From assembly GCF_002099425.1 (NCBI RefSeq), contig NW_018343973.1, positions 4,875,001 to 4,939,000 of the forward strand: a DNA stretch of 64,000 nucleotides, given 5' to 3'. Numbering within the stretch: position 1 is the stretch's first letter; each line of letters opens with the position of its first letter. Source of the stretch: Phascolarctos cinereus. Its lineage: Eukaryota > Chordata > Mammalia > Diprotodontia > Phascolarctidae. The notes under the pieces were generated by a model, which made no database searches, was not told where the DNA came from, and was given only the letters and a program-made list of their open reading frames with translations. A program made the position numbers and the translations under genes. This document shows, in pieces, positions 34,660 through 45,118 of the stretch.

Positions 34660-35720
34660 CAAGTTACTCACAATTGTTACCATGACCCAGAACTTCTCTT
34701 TTATAGTTCCATAAATCTTTACAGAATCACAGAAATCTAGAGTCAGAATGGACCTGCAGTGACCATCTAGTCTAACATATGCCCAAAAAGAAATCCAATA
34801 AATACCCTATGAAGAAATCCTATAAATCCTATAAATACCCAATGAGTAGTCATCTGGTCTCTACTTGAAGCCTTCTAGCAATGAGAAGCACACCATTTTA
34901 CAAGGAAGCCCATTCCATTTGGGGGCCCCCGTAATTGTTAGGAAGTTATTCCTTACCCTCAAGCCTGAGTTTGCCTTCTTACATTTTCCACCCACTGCTT
35001 TTAGTTTTGCCTGCCAAAGTCAAACAGAACAATTCTAATCCCTCTTGCACATGAGATCCCTTCAAATACTTCTACACAAGTTGCTTGTCCTTCTGCTTGT
35101 CCTCTCCCCTCTTCAGAGTCTTCTCTTCTCCTAGCTAAACATCCTTAGTTTTTTCAACTTATTGTCTCATGAGATGGACTCAACACCTTTCTCCATCCAT
35201 CTCTCATCTATCCTTCCTCTGGATTCCTTCCAGCTTTTCAAAGGCTTTCCTAAAATGTGGCACACAAAACTGAACATGTACTATAGATATGGTCTGATGA
35301 AAACAAGATAAGACCTCCTTATTCCTGAAAGCTGTTGCTCCCTCTTTAATACTCCCCAAAATGATATTAGCTTTTTTAGGAGCTACGTCTCACTGCTGAC
35401 TCATATTGTAGTTTACTAAAGCCCCCAGATCTTTTTTAGAAAAACTTCTGTCTAAACATGCCTCCCCCAACATACACTTGTGACGTTGATTTTTGAACCC
35501 CACAATAAGACATTTAATTTATCCCTATTGAATTTCATCTTGTTAGTTTTGGCTCAGTGTCAAGATCTTTTTGGATCCTACCCTTTTTATCCCATGTTAG
35601 TTATCCTCTCCTATCCCTCCTGGCTTTTTGATGTAATCTGAAAACTTAATAAGCATATCATCTATCCCTTTATCCAAACCATTGGGTAAAGGGGATAGTT
35701 AAATGGTTCAAGCCAGGTGT
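34660..35720 (-). mobile_element. CR1/L3-clade LINE, antisense, 1 kb
   Basis: Reversed CR1 order throughout: terminal 'agaatcacagaaatctagag', 'catctagtctaacatatgcc', 'gtaattgttaggaagttatt', 'ctcttctcctagctaaacat', 'ctggattccttccagctttt', 'aatgtggcacacaaaactga' and 'ctgctgactcatattgtag'. A short tandem duplication 'gaagaaatcctataaatcct' occurs at about 34790-34840. Many stops. Confidence 0.8.
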
Positions 35721-36098
35721 AAATCCCTAAAGATTCTGCTTTCTGTTAGTTCACACCAAAAAAAAAAAAACAACCTCCTAATTCTCTTAAAGGAACAACA
35801 TGAATTGCCAGTCTAAATTGAATTTGCCTAAGATGAATCCAAGCAAACTGATGAGGATCATTGCATATAAGTAAATAGTGAAAATCCTACTGCCTACATC
35901 TTCCTGTTTATGTATTGTGTATTGGACCAATTTTGAATGATATACTAAAAAGTTTTCCCAAAGACTGTTTTGGTTACAGTTAGACTCATGAAGAATGTCT
36001 TTCCCATAGCTCAAGTTATCAAATTGGGGTGGGAGGAGAATATTGACATGTTTCCCAATATTTCCTTTACATAAGTAACTGTGTGATGGGGTTTAATG
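35721..36098. other. Intronic stretch, no recognised element
   Basis: Unique sequence with a 14-A run near 35757-35770. Confidence 0.4.
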
Positions 36099-36748
36099 GT
36101 GCTAACCACATAGCAAAGAATAAGAAATTTGAGGGGATATCCATTAATTGGAGAATAGCTGAACAAGTTATGATCCTGATGGAATACTATCATGCTATAA
36201 AAAGTGATGAGCAGAATACTTTCAAAAAAACTTAGGAAAACATATATAAAGTGATGCAATGTGAAGTGAGCAGAACGAGGTGAACATTGTACACAACAAG
36301 TAACAGCAATATTGTACAATGATCAGCCTGTGAGTGACTTAGCTGTTCTCAGCAATACAGTGATCCAAGACAATTACAAAGGACTTATTATGAAAAATGG
36401 CATCTCCAAAGAAAGAATTGGTGGAGTCAGAATGCAGATCAAAGCATGCTTCTTTTTTACTTTATTTTTCTTGGAGTTTTTCAATTTGTTTTCTTTTTAC
36501 AACATGGCTAATATAGAAATATGTTTTACGTGTCTGCACATGTATAACCTACATCAAATTGTTTGCCTTCTCAAGGAGGAAATAAGGGAGGGAGGGAGAG
36601 AACTTAGAACTCAAAAAAAATTTTAAATGAATGTTAAAAAAATTTTACATGAAATTGAGAAAAAATAAAATTGGAGAGACAACAAATATACTTCAGATCC
36701 CAGGTATGGGAAGAAAAAATAATAGTGCTAACCACAACAACATAGCAA
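36099..36748 (+). mobile_element. 5'-truncated L1 with target duplication and possible 3' transduction
   Basis: ORF2 end ('attaattggagaatagctga', 'gatggaatactatcatgcta', 'tcagcaatacagtgatccaa') and 3' UTR ('ttttacatgaaattgagaaa'). The L1 seems to end at about 36675, but about 50 bp of non-L1 sequence and an A-rich run (36713-36722) follow before the right target duplication. GTGCTAACCACATAGCAA (36099-36116) recurs at 36725-36748 with a 6-bp CAA-type insertion. Confidence 0.75.
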
Positions 36749-37439
36749 TCAATAAAGTCAAACAGAGCTCCTCTTGAGCCTTGTAGTTCACTGATCTGAA
36801 AATTGACTCATTGACTACATTCCCATATAATTCTTCTAACCAAAAGAAAAATGGTCAATAAATATAGTAATTGGCAATAAGAGGGGATGTGATCCAGTTC
36901 AGTGGCTTCCACAGTTTGACCAATGTCTCCCCGGGACTAAAGTATGATCCCAAGGGATGTGTTATCAAACAATCAGAGGGTAGGAAGATGGGTCACATCC
37001 CAGCCTCCCCATGATAGCCAGCCAACCATAGGATTGTCTCCAACACAACCATACCACTCCTTTTACTCAGTACTCTCCCATGCCATCCCATCCTACCTTT
37101 GGCCTCTGTGGCTACCTTTGCTTTAACCTCTGTGGATAGTTATAATCTAATTCTGGGAGGCACCCACAGCAGTTGCTGGATATCAAAATTCTCCCGCTAC
37201 CTTCTAGAATCCCTGAGACTCCCCCCAGACAGTTAACTCATGGCACCTCGTAGCAAGCAGACTCTGTCCTCTGGAGCAGTAATTAATAAAAACCATTCTC
37301 ATTTTTAAAAAAAAAATCACTCTCCATTTTCCCTCCCCTTTCCTCTTAAGTGGAAGAGTGAATTGCACAGGATGAGAAGGTATAGGTGGGTTATGATATA
37401 AGTTGCAGATCTCATTACAATTTCTTTCCCCAAAACCTA
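36749..37439. other. Intronic stretch, no recognised element
   Basis: No family recognised. Somewhat more GC-rich at 36890-37260. Short ORFs on both strands lack motifs. Confidence 0.4.
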
Positions 37440-37650
37440 TCCCTCTTCCAGACTTCCCTATTACAGCTGAGGGAACCACCCAGGTCACAACCTTAGCATC
37501 ATTTTTGACTGTTAACTCTCCTTCACCTCATCTATCCAGTCATTTGCCAAACTTAACTCACTTTCCTAAAGCACAGGTCTGACTAGATACTCCCCTATTC
37601 AATAAACAACAGTGGACTTTAGGATCAAATATTATTTTACCTTTATCTTA
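37440..37650 (+). mobile_element. L2 fragment
   Basis: 'aaccttagcatcatttttga', 'tcctaaagcacaggtctgac' and 'ctattcaataaacaacagtg' are L2 landmarks downstream of the RT. Confidence 0.65.
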
Positions 37651-37894
37651 CCCTTTTTACATTTTAATTTATGTATATTTCATAATTTACATAATTATTA
37701 ATACAATAGCACATGTATATAATTCATAGTAAGTATATTTTATAAGTAAGTAAAATATACATATATTGAGGATGCATACTCTGTTTTTTTATTGATGGGG
37801 CAAATGATCAAAACACCTTGTAGACAATTGATCCAGTCTAGATTCTGGTGGAAAAAGTAGATCTTAGGCAAGTCACCAGTGCTTTTTAACCTTT
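37651..37894. other. AT-rich intronic stretch
   Basis: Short (TATA)-rich sequence, no element recognised. Confidence 0.4.
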
Positions 37895-38072
37895 ATAGAT
37901 TTGGAGTCAGAGGCCGTATCTAAATGTGACTCCTACCTCTCTCCTACTTACTACATGTGTTATATTGGGCAAGTCAGCCTCTCTTTCCCTCAGTTTCCTC
38001 ATCTGCAAAATAAGGGGGTTGGTCTCACCAATCTCCAAGGCCCTTTCCAGCTCTCAATGTAAGATCCTATGG
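37895..38072 (+). mobile_element. MIR3/THER2-like SINE
   Basis: 'gatttggagtcagaggccgt', 'attgggcaagtcagcctctc', 'cagtttcctcatctgcaaaa' and 'ccctttccagctctcaatgt'. Confidence 0.7.
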
Positions 38073-38265
38073 GCTAAAGGCTGAGTTCTGCCATTAAGGA
38101 GCTGTGTGACCTCAGGCAAATCACTTACCTTCTCTCTGTCTCAGTACCAAATGGAAATAATAATGTATTTCTTCTGCTTCACAGGATGGTTGTTAGAATA
38201 AAATGAAGCAATACATATAAAAATGCTTTGGGAAAAATGTAAATGCTAGGCAGATATATCAATAT
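38073..38265 (+). mobile_element. MIR SINE, abutting the previous one
   Basis: 'gagctgtgtgacctcaggca', 'ctgcttcacaggatggttgt' and 'aatgaagcaatacatataaa' are the core and 3' half of MIR in sense orientation. Confidence 0.7.
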
Positions 38266-38748
38266 TGCCAATGTATGTAAGATAAAATGAATATGAGTTC
38301 CATGAGTCTTTATTCTGGTTTTTTAAGGTGGAAAGCCAGCAATATTAGTATTGAATTACTGGATGAGCCTTTGCTGCTGATCTCTACTATATTTCTTATT
38401 GCATAACGGAAAGCAAGTCATCCATCTTTAAACTGATAACATAACCATAGCAAGCTTTGTTAGGTTTTGGTATAGAGCTCTTGTCACTCAACCAGGTGAA
38501 ACTAATCAAATTAACAGAACTTGAAATACATAGTGCCAAACCTGTGTAATTAGAATACTCAAGCAAATTTAAAACTAATTCAAAGGTACTGATAATGGGC
38601 AAAATCCAGATCAATCTGGCTGACTATATAGACTAGAGTTAAAGTTGGTATTTAGTATAAGTAGCTTTAGGCTTTAAAATATCCTTGAAAGTGATGACTG
38701 TATTATTCATTACTGTATTCTCCATAGCGTTTAGCATAGTATAGCTTT
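38266..38748. other. Intronic stretch, no recognised element
   Basis: No repeat or coding signal recognised. Confidence 0.45.
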
Positions 38749-38926
38749 AAAAAATGGCAGGTACTCGGGGCAGCTAGGTGGCAAAGTGGATAGAGCACTG
38801 GCCCTGAATTCGGGAGGACCTGAGTTCAAATCCAGCCTCAGACACACTTACTAGCTGTGTGACCCAGGGCAAGTCACTTAACCCCGCTGCCTAGCAAAAA
38901 ACAAACAAAAAAAGTGGTAGGTACTC
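38749..38926 (+). mobile_element. WSINE1-like SINE with target duplication
   Basis: Body 38767-38910: 'cggggcagctaggtggcaaa' to 'acttaaccccgctgcctagc' plus an A/CAAA tail. Flanks TGGCAGGTACTC and TGGTAGGTACTC form a target duplication with one change. A 6-bp deletion in the core ('cagacacacttactagctg'). Confidence 0.9.
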
Positions 38927-39784
38927 AATAAATATGAAAAGAACTAATGAATAGACTTCTAAGATATTATGACTAACCATTTGCTGGATTTAAGAAAATG
39001 CTGAAGCCATAGCGGTAGAACAATTAACCAAGAAGTATAAGACCATCTTAGTACTTTGGTAACTTTAGGTACCTGATTGTTTTCTGGGCTGGGGGAGATG
39101 GGGAGGGAGGCGCTAGTTATCATTTCCTTCATTTCTACAAGCCAGTATTTTCTTTCATTGTACCATTTGCTTTTTGTGGAAGTATCAGTTCTATTTTATT
39201 CTCACTTTGTAACTCCACAGGTCAGAATTGGATTTTTTTTTCTATTTTGCTATCTCTGTGTTTGAGGCACCTTCCTGAAAGAGTCAAAGTTATGAAGCTC
39301 ACTGATGTTCCTTGAATTCCAATTTTTCAAGGGTATAATACACAGTGACAGTTTTGATGTGTGCCAGTGGGTGTGGGTATCAGACCCTGCACCTCAATGT
39401 TCCCTGCTTGCATAATGTAAAATTCAAATCCAGCTTGTCAAATTGAAGTGTCTCTGAGTTTCCTTGGAAACTCACTGAAGATATTTATAAAACTCCTCAT
39501 AGAGATAATATCAGCAAGTGATGGTTCTTTTTTATCCAGCTAATCCATACTCTGGATTTAGCTATGGTAACTGGGAGTAACTCACCAGTAAGGCAACCAC
39601 ATGGTCTGACTGTATTGTCAGAGCAGGTTCTAAAGAAATTCTTTTTCACCTCTCCATGTTAAAGAAAACATCAGAGAAAGAATGTTCTGGGTCAAGCTAT
39701 GGCAAAATTTTAAAACATAAAATGGTAAAAGAAAAAAATACTAAAATAGTAACTATCTATCCCTATTCTACAAGAAGTGAAATA
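38927..39784. other. Intronic stretch, no recognised element
   Basis: No repeat or coding signal recognised. Confidence 0.45.
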
Positions 39785-39935
39785 ATGAGAGTAGCTCACA
39801 TTTCCATAGCATTTTTATGTTATAAAGCATTTTCCTCAAGGCAGTGCTGTGAGGTAGATAATAAAAGCATTACCCCCATTTTATAGATCAGGAAACTGAG
39901 GTTTAGAGGAGGAAAGTTACTGGGACTCAGTCCTT
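39785..39935 (-). mobile_element. MIR/MON-type SINE, antisense
   Basis: 'gtagctcacatttccatagc', 'gtgctgtgaggtagataata' and 'ttatagatcaggaaactgag'. Core-truncated. Confidence 0.65.
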
Positions 39936-40104
39936 AGTATCATCCTTACAAATTTGGTGCTTTGTCATCTATAAATCCTGTTGCTAATGCTAATCCATTA
40001 CAAATGAATATCTTGCTGCTGTTTCTGTTTATGGTATTATCTGAGGCATCCATTAGAATTTACATTTTTTCCCACAAAAGTGTAGGTTTTTATTTTACGC
40101 ACAA

Positions 40105-40340
40105 ACGGGTTTAGATAGGATCATAGATTTAGAGCTGGAAAGGAACCTCAGAAGTCATGGAATTCAACCCACTTCATTCTGCAAAAAGGAGAACTGAGGC
40201 CCAGAAAAAACATGAAGTGACTTACTGGAGGGTAACAGCAGTAGGAGGAGGAAGAGGTAGAATTTGAACTCAGGCCTTCTGACTACAAATCGAAATCCTT
40301 TCCACTGTATCACAAGCCAGACCTTGCTTTTTCTAGCCTT
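40105..40340 (-). mobile_element. MIR-family SINE, antisense
   Basis: 'catagatttagagctggaaa', 'acctcagaagtcatggaatt', 'aactgaggcccagaaaaaac', 'gtagaatttgaactcaggcc' and 'atcctttccactgtatcaca'. Confidence 0.75.
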
Positions 40341-40542
40341 CTGCAAAAGTCTTCTGCCAGACTCCTTGTTGCAAATTTAATCATTTTAAGTATACTGAAG
40401 AAATTTTCTGTAGAGACATTGGTAATTTCTTTCTTAAAATATTCAAATAACCATCTATGAATCTAGCAGTTTGATAAATTAAGATTTTTATTTATTGGGT
40501 TATTTTTAATGGCACATTGTTATATTAAAACACCAGAATTTG

Positions 40543-40688
40543 GGGGCAGCTAGGTGACACAGTGGATCTAGGACCAGCCCTGGAGTCAGGAGGACCTGAG
40601 TTCAAATCTGGCCTCAAACACTTGACACTTACTAGCTGTGTGATCTTGGGGGAGTCACTGAACCCCATTGCCCACAAAAAAAGAAAGA
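40543..40688 (+). mobile_element. WSINE1-like SINE
   Basis: 'gggggcagctaggtgacaca' to 'tgaaccccattgcccacaaa'. Flanking CCAGAATTT and ACAGAATTT may be a short target duplication. More diverged than the copies at 21.8 and 31.3 kb. Confidence 0.88.
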
Positions 40689-40704
40689 CAGAATTTTTCT
40701 TGGA

Positions 40705-40835
40705 ATTTCAGGGATAAAGGAGACATTAGAAATTATATAGTTAAACCACCTGATTTCATAGATGAGGAAGCTAAGGCCTAGAGAGACTAAGTGATTATGG
40801 CTAAGGTCACAGCTATATTTGTGAAAGCCTATCAG
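40705..40835 (-). mobile_element. MIR fragment, antisense
   Basis: 'acctgatttcatagatgagg' and 'taaggcctagagagactaag' mark the antisense MIR mid-part. Confidence 0.55.
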
Positions 40836-41499
40836 TTATTTCCTCACTTTCACAGCTGCTGAAATGTTGCAGTGTTCATTAAATGTATCTTTTCCTATAG
40901 AAAAGCCCACAAGTTTATCAAAATAATCCTTTTTAATTATTCATTACTGTATTTGAATGTGATTCCTAAATCTCTTAGCAAAAAATACTTCAAGGAAAAG
41001 AGTGCAATGTTAAGTTTTGTACAGAAGGTACTGCATTCTTTCACACCCACACTGTGATCTTTCCACCTGATCTTTCATTCAGTCAGTATAACATAAGGAA
41101 TACATATTTTCATGCGTTTTGCTCTCTGTGCTGTTTCTTCTTCAAGGCAACAGGATTCCTCTCTACTATGATTTATTTGGATTGGCTCTTCCCAAAATTA
41201 AACACAGTGATATTTAACAAGGCCATCTAGATCATCCATATTGAGGATCATAACATCTTTGTTTCACACCAGCAGTGGGGTTTCTCTCACCTTTATTCCC
41301 TCTTCCTTTTCCTTTTCTTTTCAAAACAAAATATATACTTTCAAGGGTGGATTTAATATGCAACAAAGCCAACTAAAATATAAGACTAATTTTATTCCTC
41401 CTCAACTTTTATTTCAGTAGAGTCCTGATGGCATTATTCAAATTATAGAAATTTTCTCATCTCTAAAACTGTATTTGGGGGTAATGTAATATATTATTT
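40836..41499. other. Intronic stretch, no recognised element
   Basis: No repeat or coding signal recognised. Confidence 0.45.
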
Positions 41500-41720
41500 T
41501 TGAAATAAAATGGAATATTAGAGAAGGAAAAAACTTTAGAGATCACCACATTCAACCCCCTCATTTTACAAATGAGAAAATGGAAGCCCAGAAAGGTGAC
41601 TTGACGTATGTATCCAAATTGCATGGCTAATGACACTATTAGTAGAGTCAGAACTAAAACCCAATTCTTCTGATTCCCTGCCAGGACTGCAGTTATTACC
41701 TCCTTCCCCACTGTATTTAT
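41500..41720 (-). mobile_element. MIR-family SINE, antisense
   Basis: 'actttagagatcaccacatt', 'cccctcattttacaaatgag', 'agtcagaactaaaacccaat' and 'ccttccccactgtatttatg'. Confidence 0.65.
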
Positions 41721-41858
41721 GGATTTCTGCCATATTCAGAGAGAGCATGAAACTTCAGTGTAGTGAGTAATAAAGTTTATGGTGGGAACTGTTCTGATAA
41801 CCTGATTGGTAGGTCAAGTTTTCAGCCAGTCAAACTCTCATGCTCTTAAATATGAGTA

Positions 41859-42143
41859 GAAAACTTATCACAAAAAAAAATGTTTTCACATGCTACTGGG
41901 AAATAAGAAATACAGGAGATGGGGTATCCTGCCCTACAGGAAAATAGAAGGGGAAAGGGATAAGAGAAGGGGGGAGAGATAGAACAGAGGAGAGACTAGG
42001 GGAAGGGATATTCAGAATGCATGCCATCTTGGGGTAGAGGGAGGGGTGAGATGGGGTGAAAATTTGGAACTCAAAAACTTGTGGAAGTGAATGTTGAAAA
42101 CTAAAAATAAATTTATATTAAAAAAAAAAGAAAACTTATCACA
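41859..42143 (+). mobile_element. Very short L1 3' UTR insertion with perfect 14-bp target duplication
   Basis: Body 41873-42129: purine-rich L1 3' UTR ('aggagagactaggggaaggg'), 'aatttggaactcaaaaactt', 'ggaagtgaatgttgaaaact' and poly(A). GAAAACTTATCACA is at 41859-41872 and 42130-42143. Only the last 250 bp of L1 were copied; a recent insertion. Confidence 0.88.
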
Positions 42144-42619
42144 TAGTGAGTTCATCTCTGTAATATATACTTTATTTGAAGGAATTTTCTTTTAACCAAA
42201 GGGTACATGCAAAACTCAGTGTCTGGTGCAGTTACAAAGAAGGTGAAAGCAAATGACCACAGACCATTTACCAAAAGATCAGGCCAGCTCCCAACTTCAC
42301 CATTTCTTCATGCCATGATTAGAATTCTGCTTATTGGAGTTAAATGACTGATAGTCACAAGGTGCCTGTCTGTCTTATCCTATGAGTGCTGTGGGGCACT
42401 TGAATAATTATAGTGCTTTGAACTTATTCAGATACAGCAGGCTCTGCACTTACTCTCCCAGTTCCCAGTATCGGGCAGACTTGGTCCACAGACGAAGTTA
42501 TTCTGTCTTCCCTCAGGGTGCTAGCGGCATTCCTGAGGTGTTGAGGAATGGTCCTTTTCTGTCATACCTCAAATGTCCCCATGGATGTGCTTCTCCTTCA
42601 TGCAGAAGCAGCAGTGGCA
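42144..42619. other. Unrecognised intronic stretch
   Basis: No TE recognised. The 85-residue frame at 42382-42639 has no family motif and its end runs into a MIR. Confidence 0.4.
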
Positions 42620-42845
42620 GCAGCATAGCATTTTTATAGCACTTTATGGTTTGCAAAGCACTTTATATGTTTTGATCCTCGCAAAAATCCTGTGGGGTAG
42701 GTGCTATTATCCTTATTTTACAGATGAAGAAACTGAGACACAGGGAGGTTGAATGATTTGCAACACATGGAAATATCTGTAGCGAGATTTCAAGTAATGT
42801 CTTCCCAACTCCAAGTCCAGCATTCTGTCCACTTGTTCTTGATCC
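42620..42845 (-). mobile_element. MIR/MON1-type SINE, antisense
   Basis: 'tttttatagcactttatggt', 'gcaaagcactttatatgttt', 'gtaggtgctattatccttat', 'gatgaagaaactgagacaca' and 'attctgtccacttgttcttg'. Confidence 0.75.
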
Positions 42846-43059
42846 ACCTTGTTAATGCCAACTTATATCAGTCATCCAGACGTAATTAACTTTTAGAAAG
42901 AGGTATTTACCATAGTGTATGGTTGGTACAGTGTGACAAAATACCCCCCCACAAAAAAAAAGTCTGTGATATACCAGAATATCCCACTTGTACACACAGA
43001 GTCCAAGGGAAAGTAAGCTCATGGTTAGGGCATATGTGGCCAAAAAAAGAAAACATCAA

Positions 43060-43650
43060 CACCTCCTAGAAGTCTCTTTGTTGGAGTCTTTATGGCTTTC
43101 CCCTTAGACAGGATGTCGCTTTTCTTTTGGGCTCATTACAGAGCCAGAAGCTGCCTTTCTGCAGCTTACAGTTTCTAGTCTGTACTCAGGCTTCATATGA
43201 AGACACTGCATCATCGCTTCTGCAGGTGCTGCTAGGACCAAGAGACTGATGAAAAAGTCCAAATCCTTCAGACCTCTAAAATTCAAAAGATCTTTCTCCC
43301 AAGAAGGGAAAGGGGAAGAGAACAAGACCAAGTCTAGAGCTTTTAAAATCCATCCCACTTTCAAATAATTCCTTCTTGGGTTGACACTCTGGCCTCTCTA
43401 CTGCCAAGGCCTGCTCTGGGTTTGCTGGGGCCTGGTCTGCATTGGCTCGGCCTGTGTTGGATTGAGCTCCTCTCTCATCCTGGTGCAACAGACATTCCTG
43501 CCAACCTCCCAAGTCTTGGGATGGAAATGTGTTTCACTCTCTCTTTTGTGAGTTCTGCTGCTGTAGAATTTGTTTAAAGACATTTTTTGAAGATATTTGG
43601 AGGGGTTCGGGGGAGAGCTCTGCCATCTTGGCTCCACCCCCTCCCACAAC
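43060..43650 (-). mobile_element. L1 5' UTR, antisense
   Basis: Reversed L1 start at about 43645 ('gtggagccaagatggcagag'), then 'ccgaacccctccaaatatct' and 'ctgcagcagaactcacaa'-like sequence matching the sense L1 at 45119. Matching is clear for 43400-43650; extension to 43060 is a guess. Everything beyond the 5' UTR is missing. Confidence 0.7.
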
Positions 43651-43699
43651 CTGGTTTTTGACCTTGTTATTCAATTGAAATGGATCGCTATCATTAAAA

Positions 43700-44170
43700 A
43701 CTATTTTTAATTGCAAAATCTGGTGGCCTTTTCTCAATCCTCATCCTTCTCTCTACAGTGTTTGATACTTTTGCCTTTCTTCTTTGGGAAGGACTATTTT
43801 TTTCATATACTCTCTGGCAGTTTTCATGACTCTCTCTTGGTTCTCTTCCTATTCATCTTCCTGTTTCATCTCAGTCTCTTTTTGCTGAATCATCATCTAC
43901 ATTTGTCCCCTATCTGTTGATGTACCTACCCAAAGGATCTGTCCTCAGCATTCTGTCTCTGTTGTTCACCTCATATGCTCCCATGGGTTTTATTATCATC
44001 CCGATTTATCTTTATATATCCCCTCAGCTCCAGACTAGGGTCACCAGATGTTTAATTGGACATTTTGAACTAATTTTCCTATAAGCATCTTAAATTCAAC
44101 ATGTCTAAAATATAACTCTTTTTTTCGCCCTACACCAACATTCTTCTAAAATTCTTTGCTTCTGTCAAAG
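43700..44170 (+). mobile_element. L2 RT-to-3' fragment
   Basis: 'ggccttttctcaatcctcat', 'gatctgtcctcagcattctg', 'cctcatatgctcccatgggt' and 'cttaaattcaacatgtctaa' are in L2 order, with deletions. Confidence 0.7.
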
Positions 44171-44179
44171 GTTAAAAAA

Positions 44180-44210
44180 ATACATATATATATATATATA
44201 TATATATATT
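44180..44210. repeat. (TA)n microsatellite
   Basis: About 14 TA units inside the L2. Confidence 0.9.
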
Positions 44211-44515
44211 GTATCAATCAATAGAATGTAAGCTCCTTGGAGGCAAAGACTGTTTGGTTTTTATCTTGGCTTCCCTAATTCCTAGCACAATGTACTTCTC
44301 ATGTAGTAGTAAGTGATTAATAAATGTTTGCTGTTTGGTTGGTTCATTGATCATTTTTCCTTACCTCTAGAGATGTTGTGTTCCCTCCTCATAGAATATA
44401 AGCTCCTTGAGGGCAGGGATACTTTTCATTTTCATCTTTGACTCTTGATGTTAAGTCCAATGCTTTGCAAATAGGAGTCACTTAATTAATATTAATTGAT
44501 TTAATATTTCCTTTG
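44211..44515 (+). mobile_element. Two L2 3' ends in tandem
   Basis: First end: 'agaatgtaagctccttggag' to 'taataaatgtttgctgtttg' (44221-44335). Second: 'agaatataagctccttgagg' to 'cttaattaatattaattgat' (44392-44510). Same strand, so two separate insertions or a local duplication. Confidence 0.7.
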
Positions 44516-44639
44516 GCTGATTCAAGGTTTTGTTTCATCTATGTCCTAAAGAATAACAGAGCAAATTGTTAAAGCTTGATTCCTCAGAAATGAATCCATA
44601 TACATGTTGAAGACACATATGTAATCATTATCAACTATA

Positions 44640-45118
44640 TTTTATCAAATGTCTCCTAATGGTAGAGCAATATGCCAAATGTATGACATATAGAAATGTT
44701 TAAGATAGGATATATGACTTCAGTGTCCATACAGTCTAGTTTAAGAAATGCCCATTTACCTAAAAATAGTGGCATATGAGGTTATGTTTGGGCACACTGA
44801 ATGGTTTAAATAGTAATTATTTTAAGAGTTCAAAGAAGAGAGAAATCATTTAAGAGTATTACAATTAGAAGAGGAAGTGGAACTTAAGTTGAGTTTTGGA
44901 GAAAAACAGAGGAAAAGAAAGGCATGCTAGTCAAGAAAAATGATATAACAAAAACCTTGAATGTAAGAATACTTATGGCAGATCTGAAGAACTGAGAGTA
45001 GATTATGGAAAGAATATAGAGCTCATTGTATTATCTATATAGGGGACTAGTAGCAGATAGATTGAAGAACCAAATTGTGGAGGTCCTTGAATGCCAACTA
45101 AAAATTTTATTACATTGG
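44640..45118 (-). mobile_element. L2, antisense, left part of a split copy
   Basis: 'aggaagtggaacttaagttg' and 'tggaggtccttgaatgccaa' are reversed L2. The matching continuation appears at 48152-48237, so about 3 kb was inserted in it. Confidence 0.55.
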
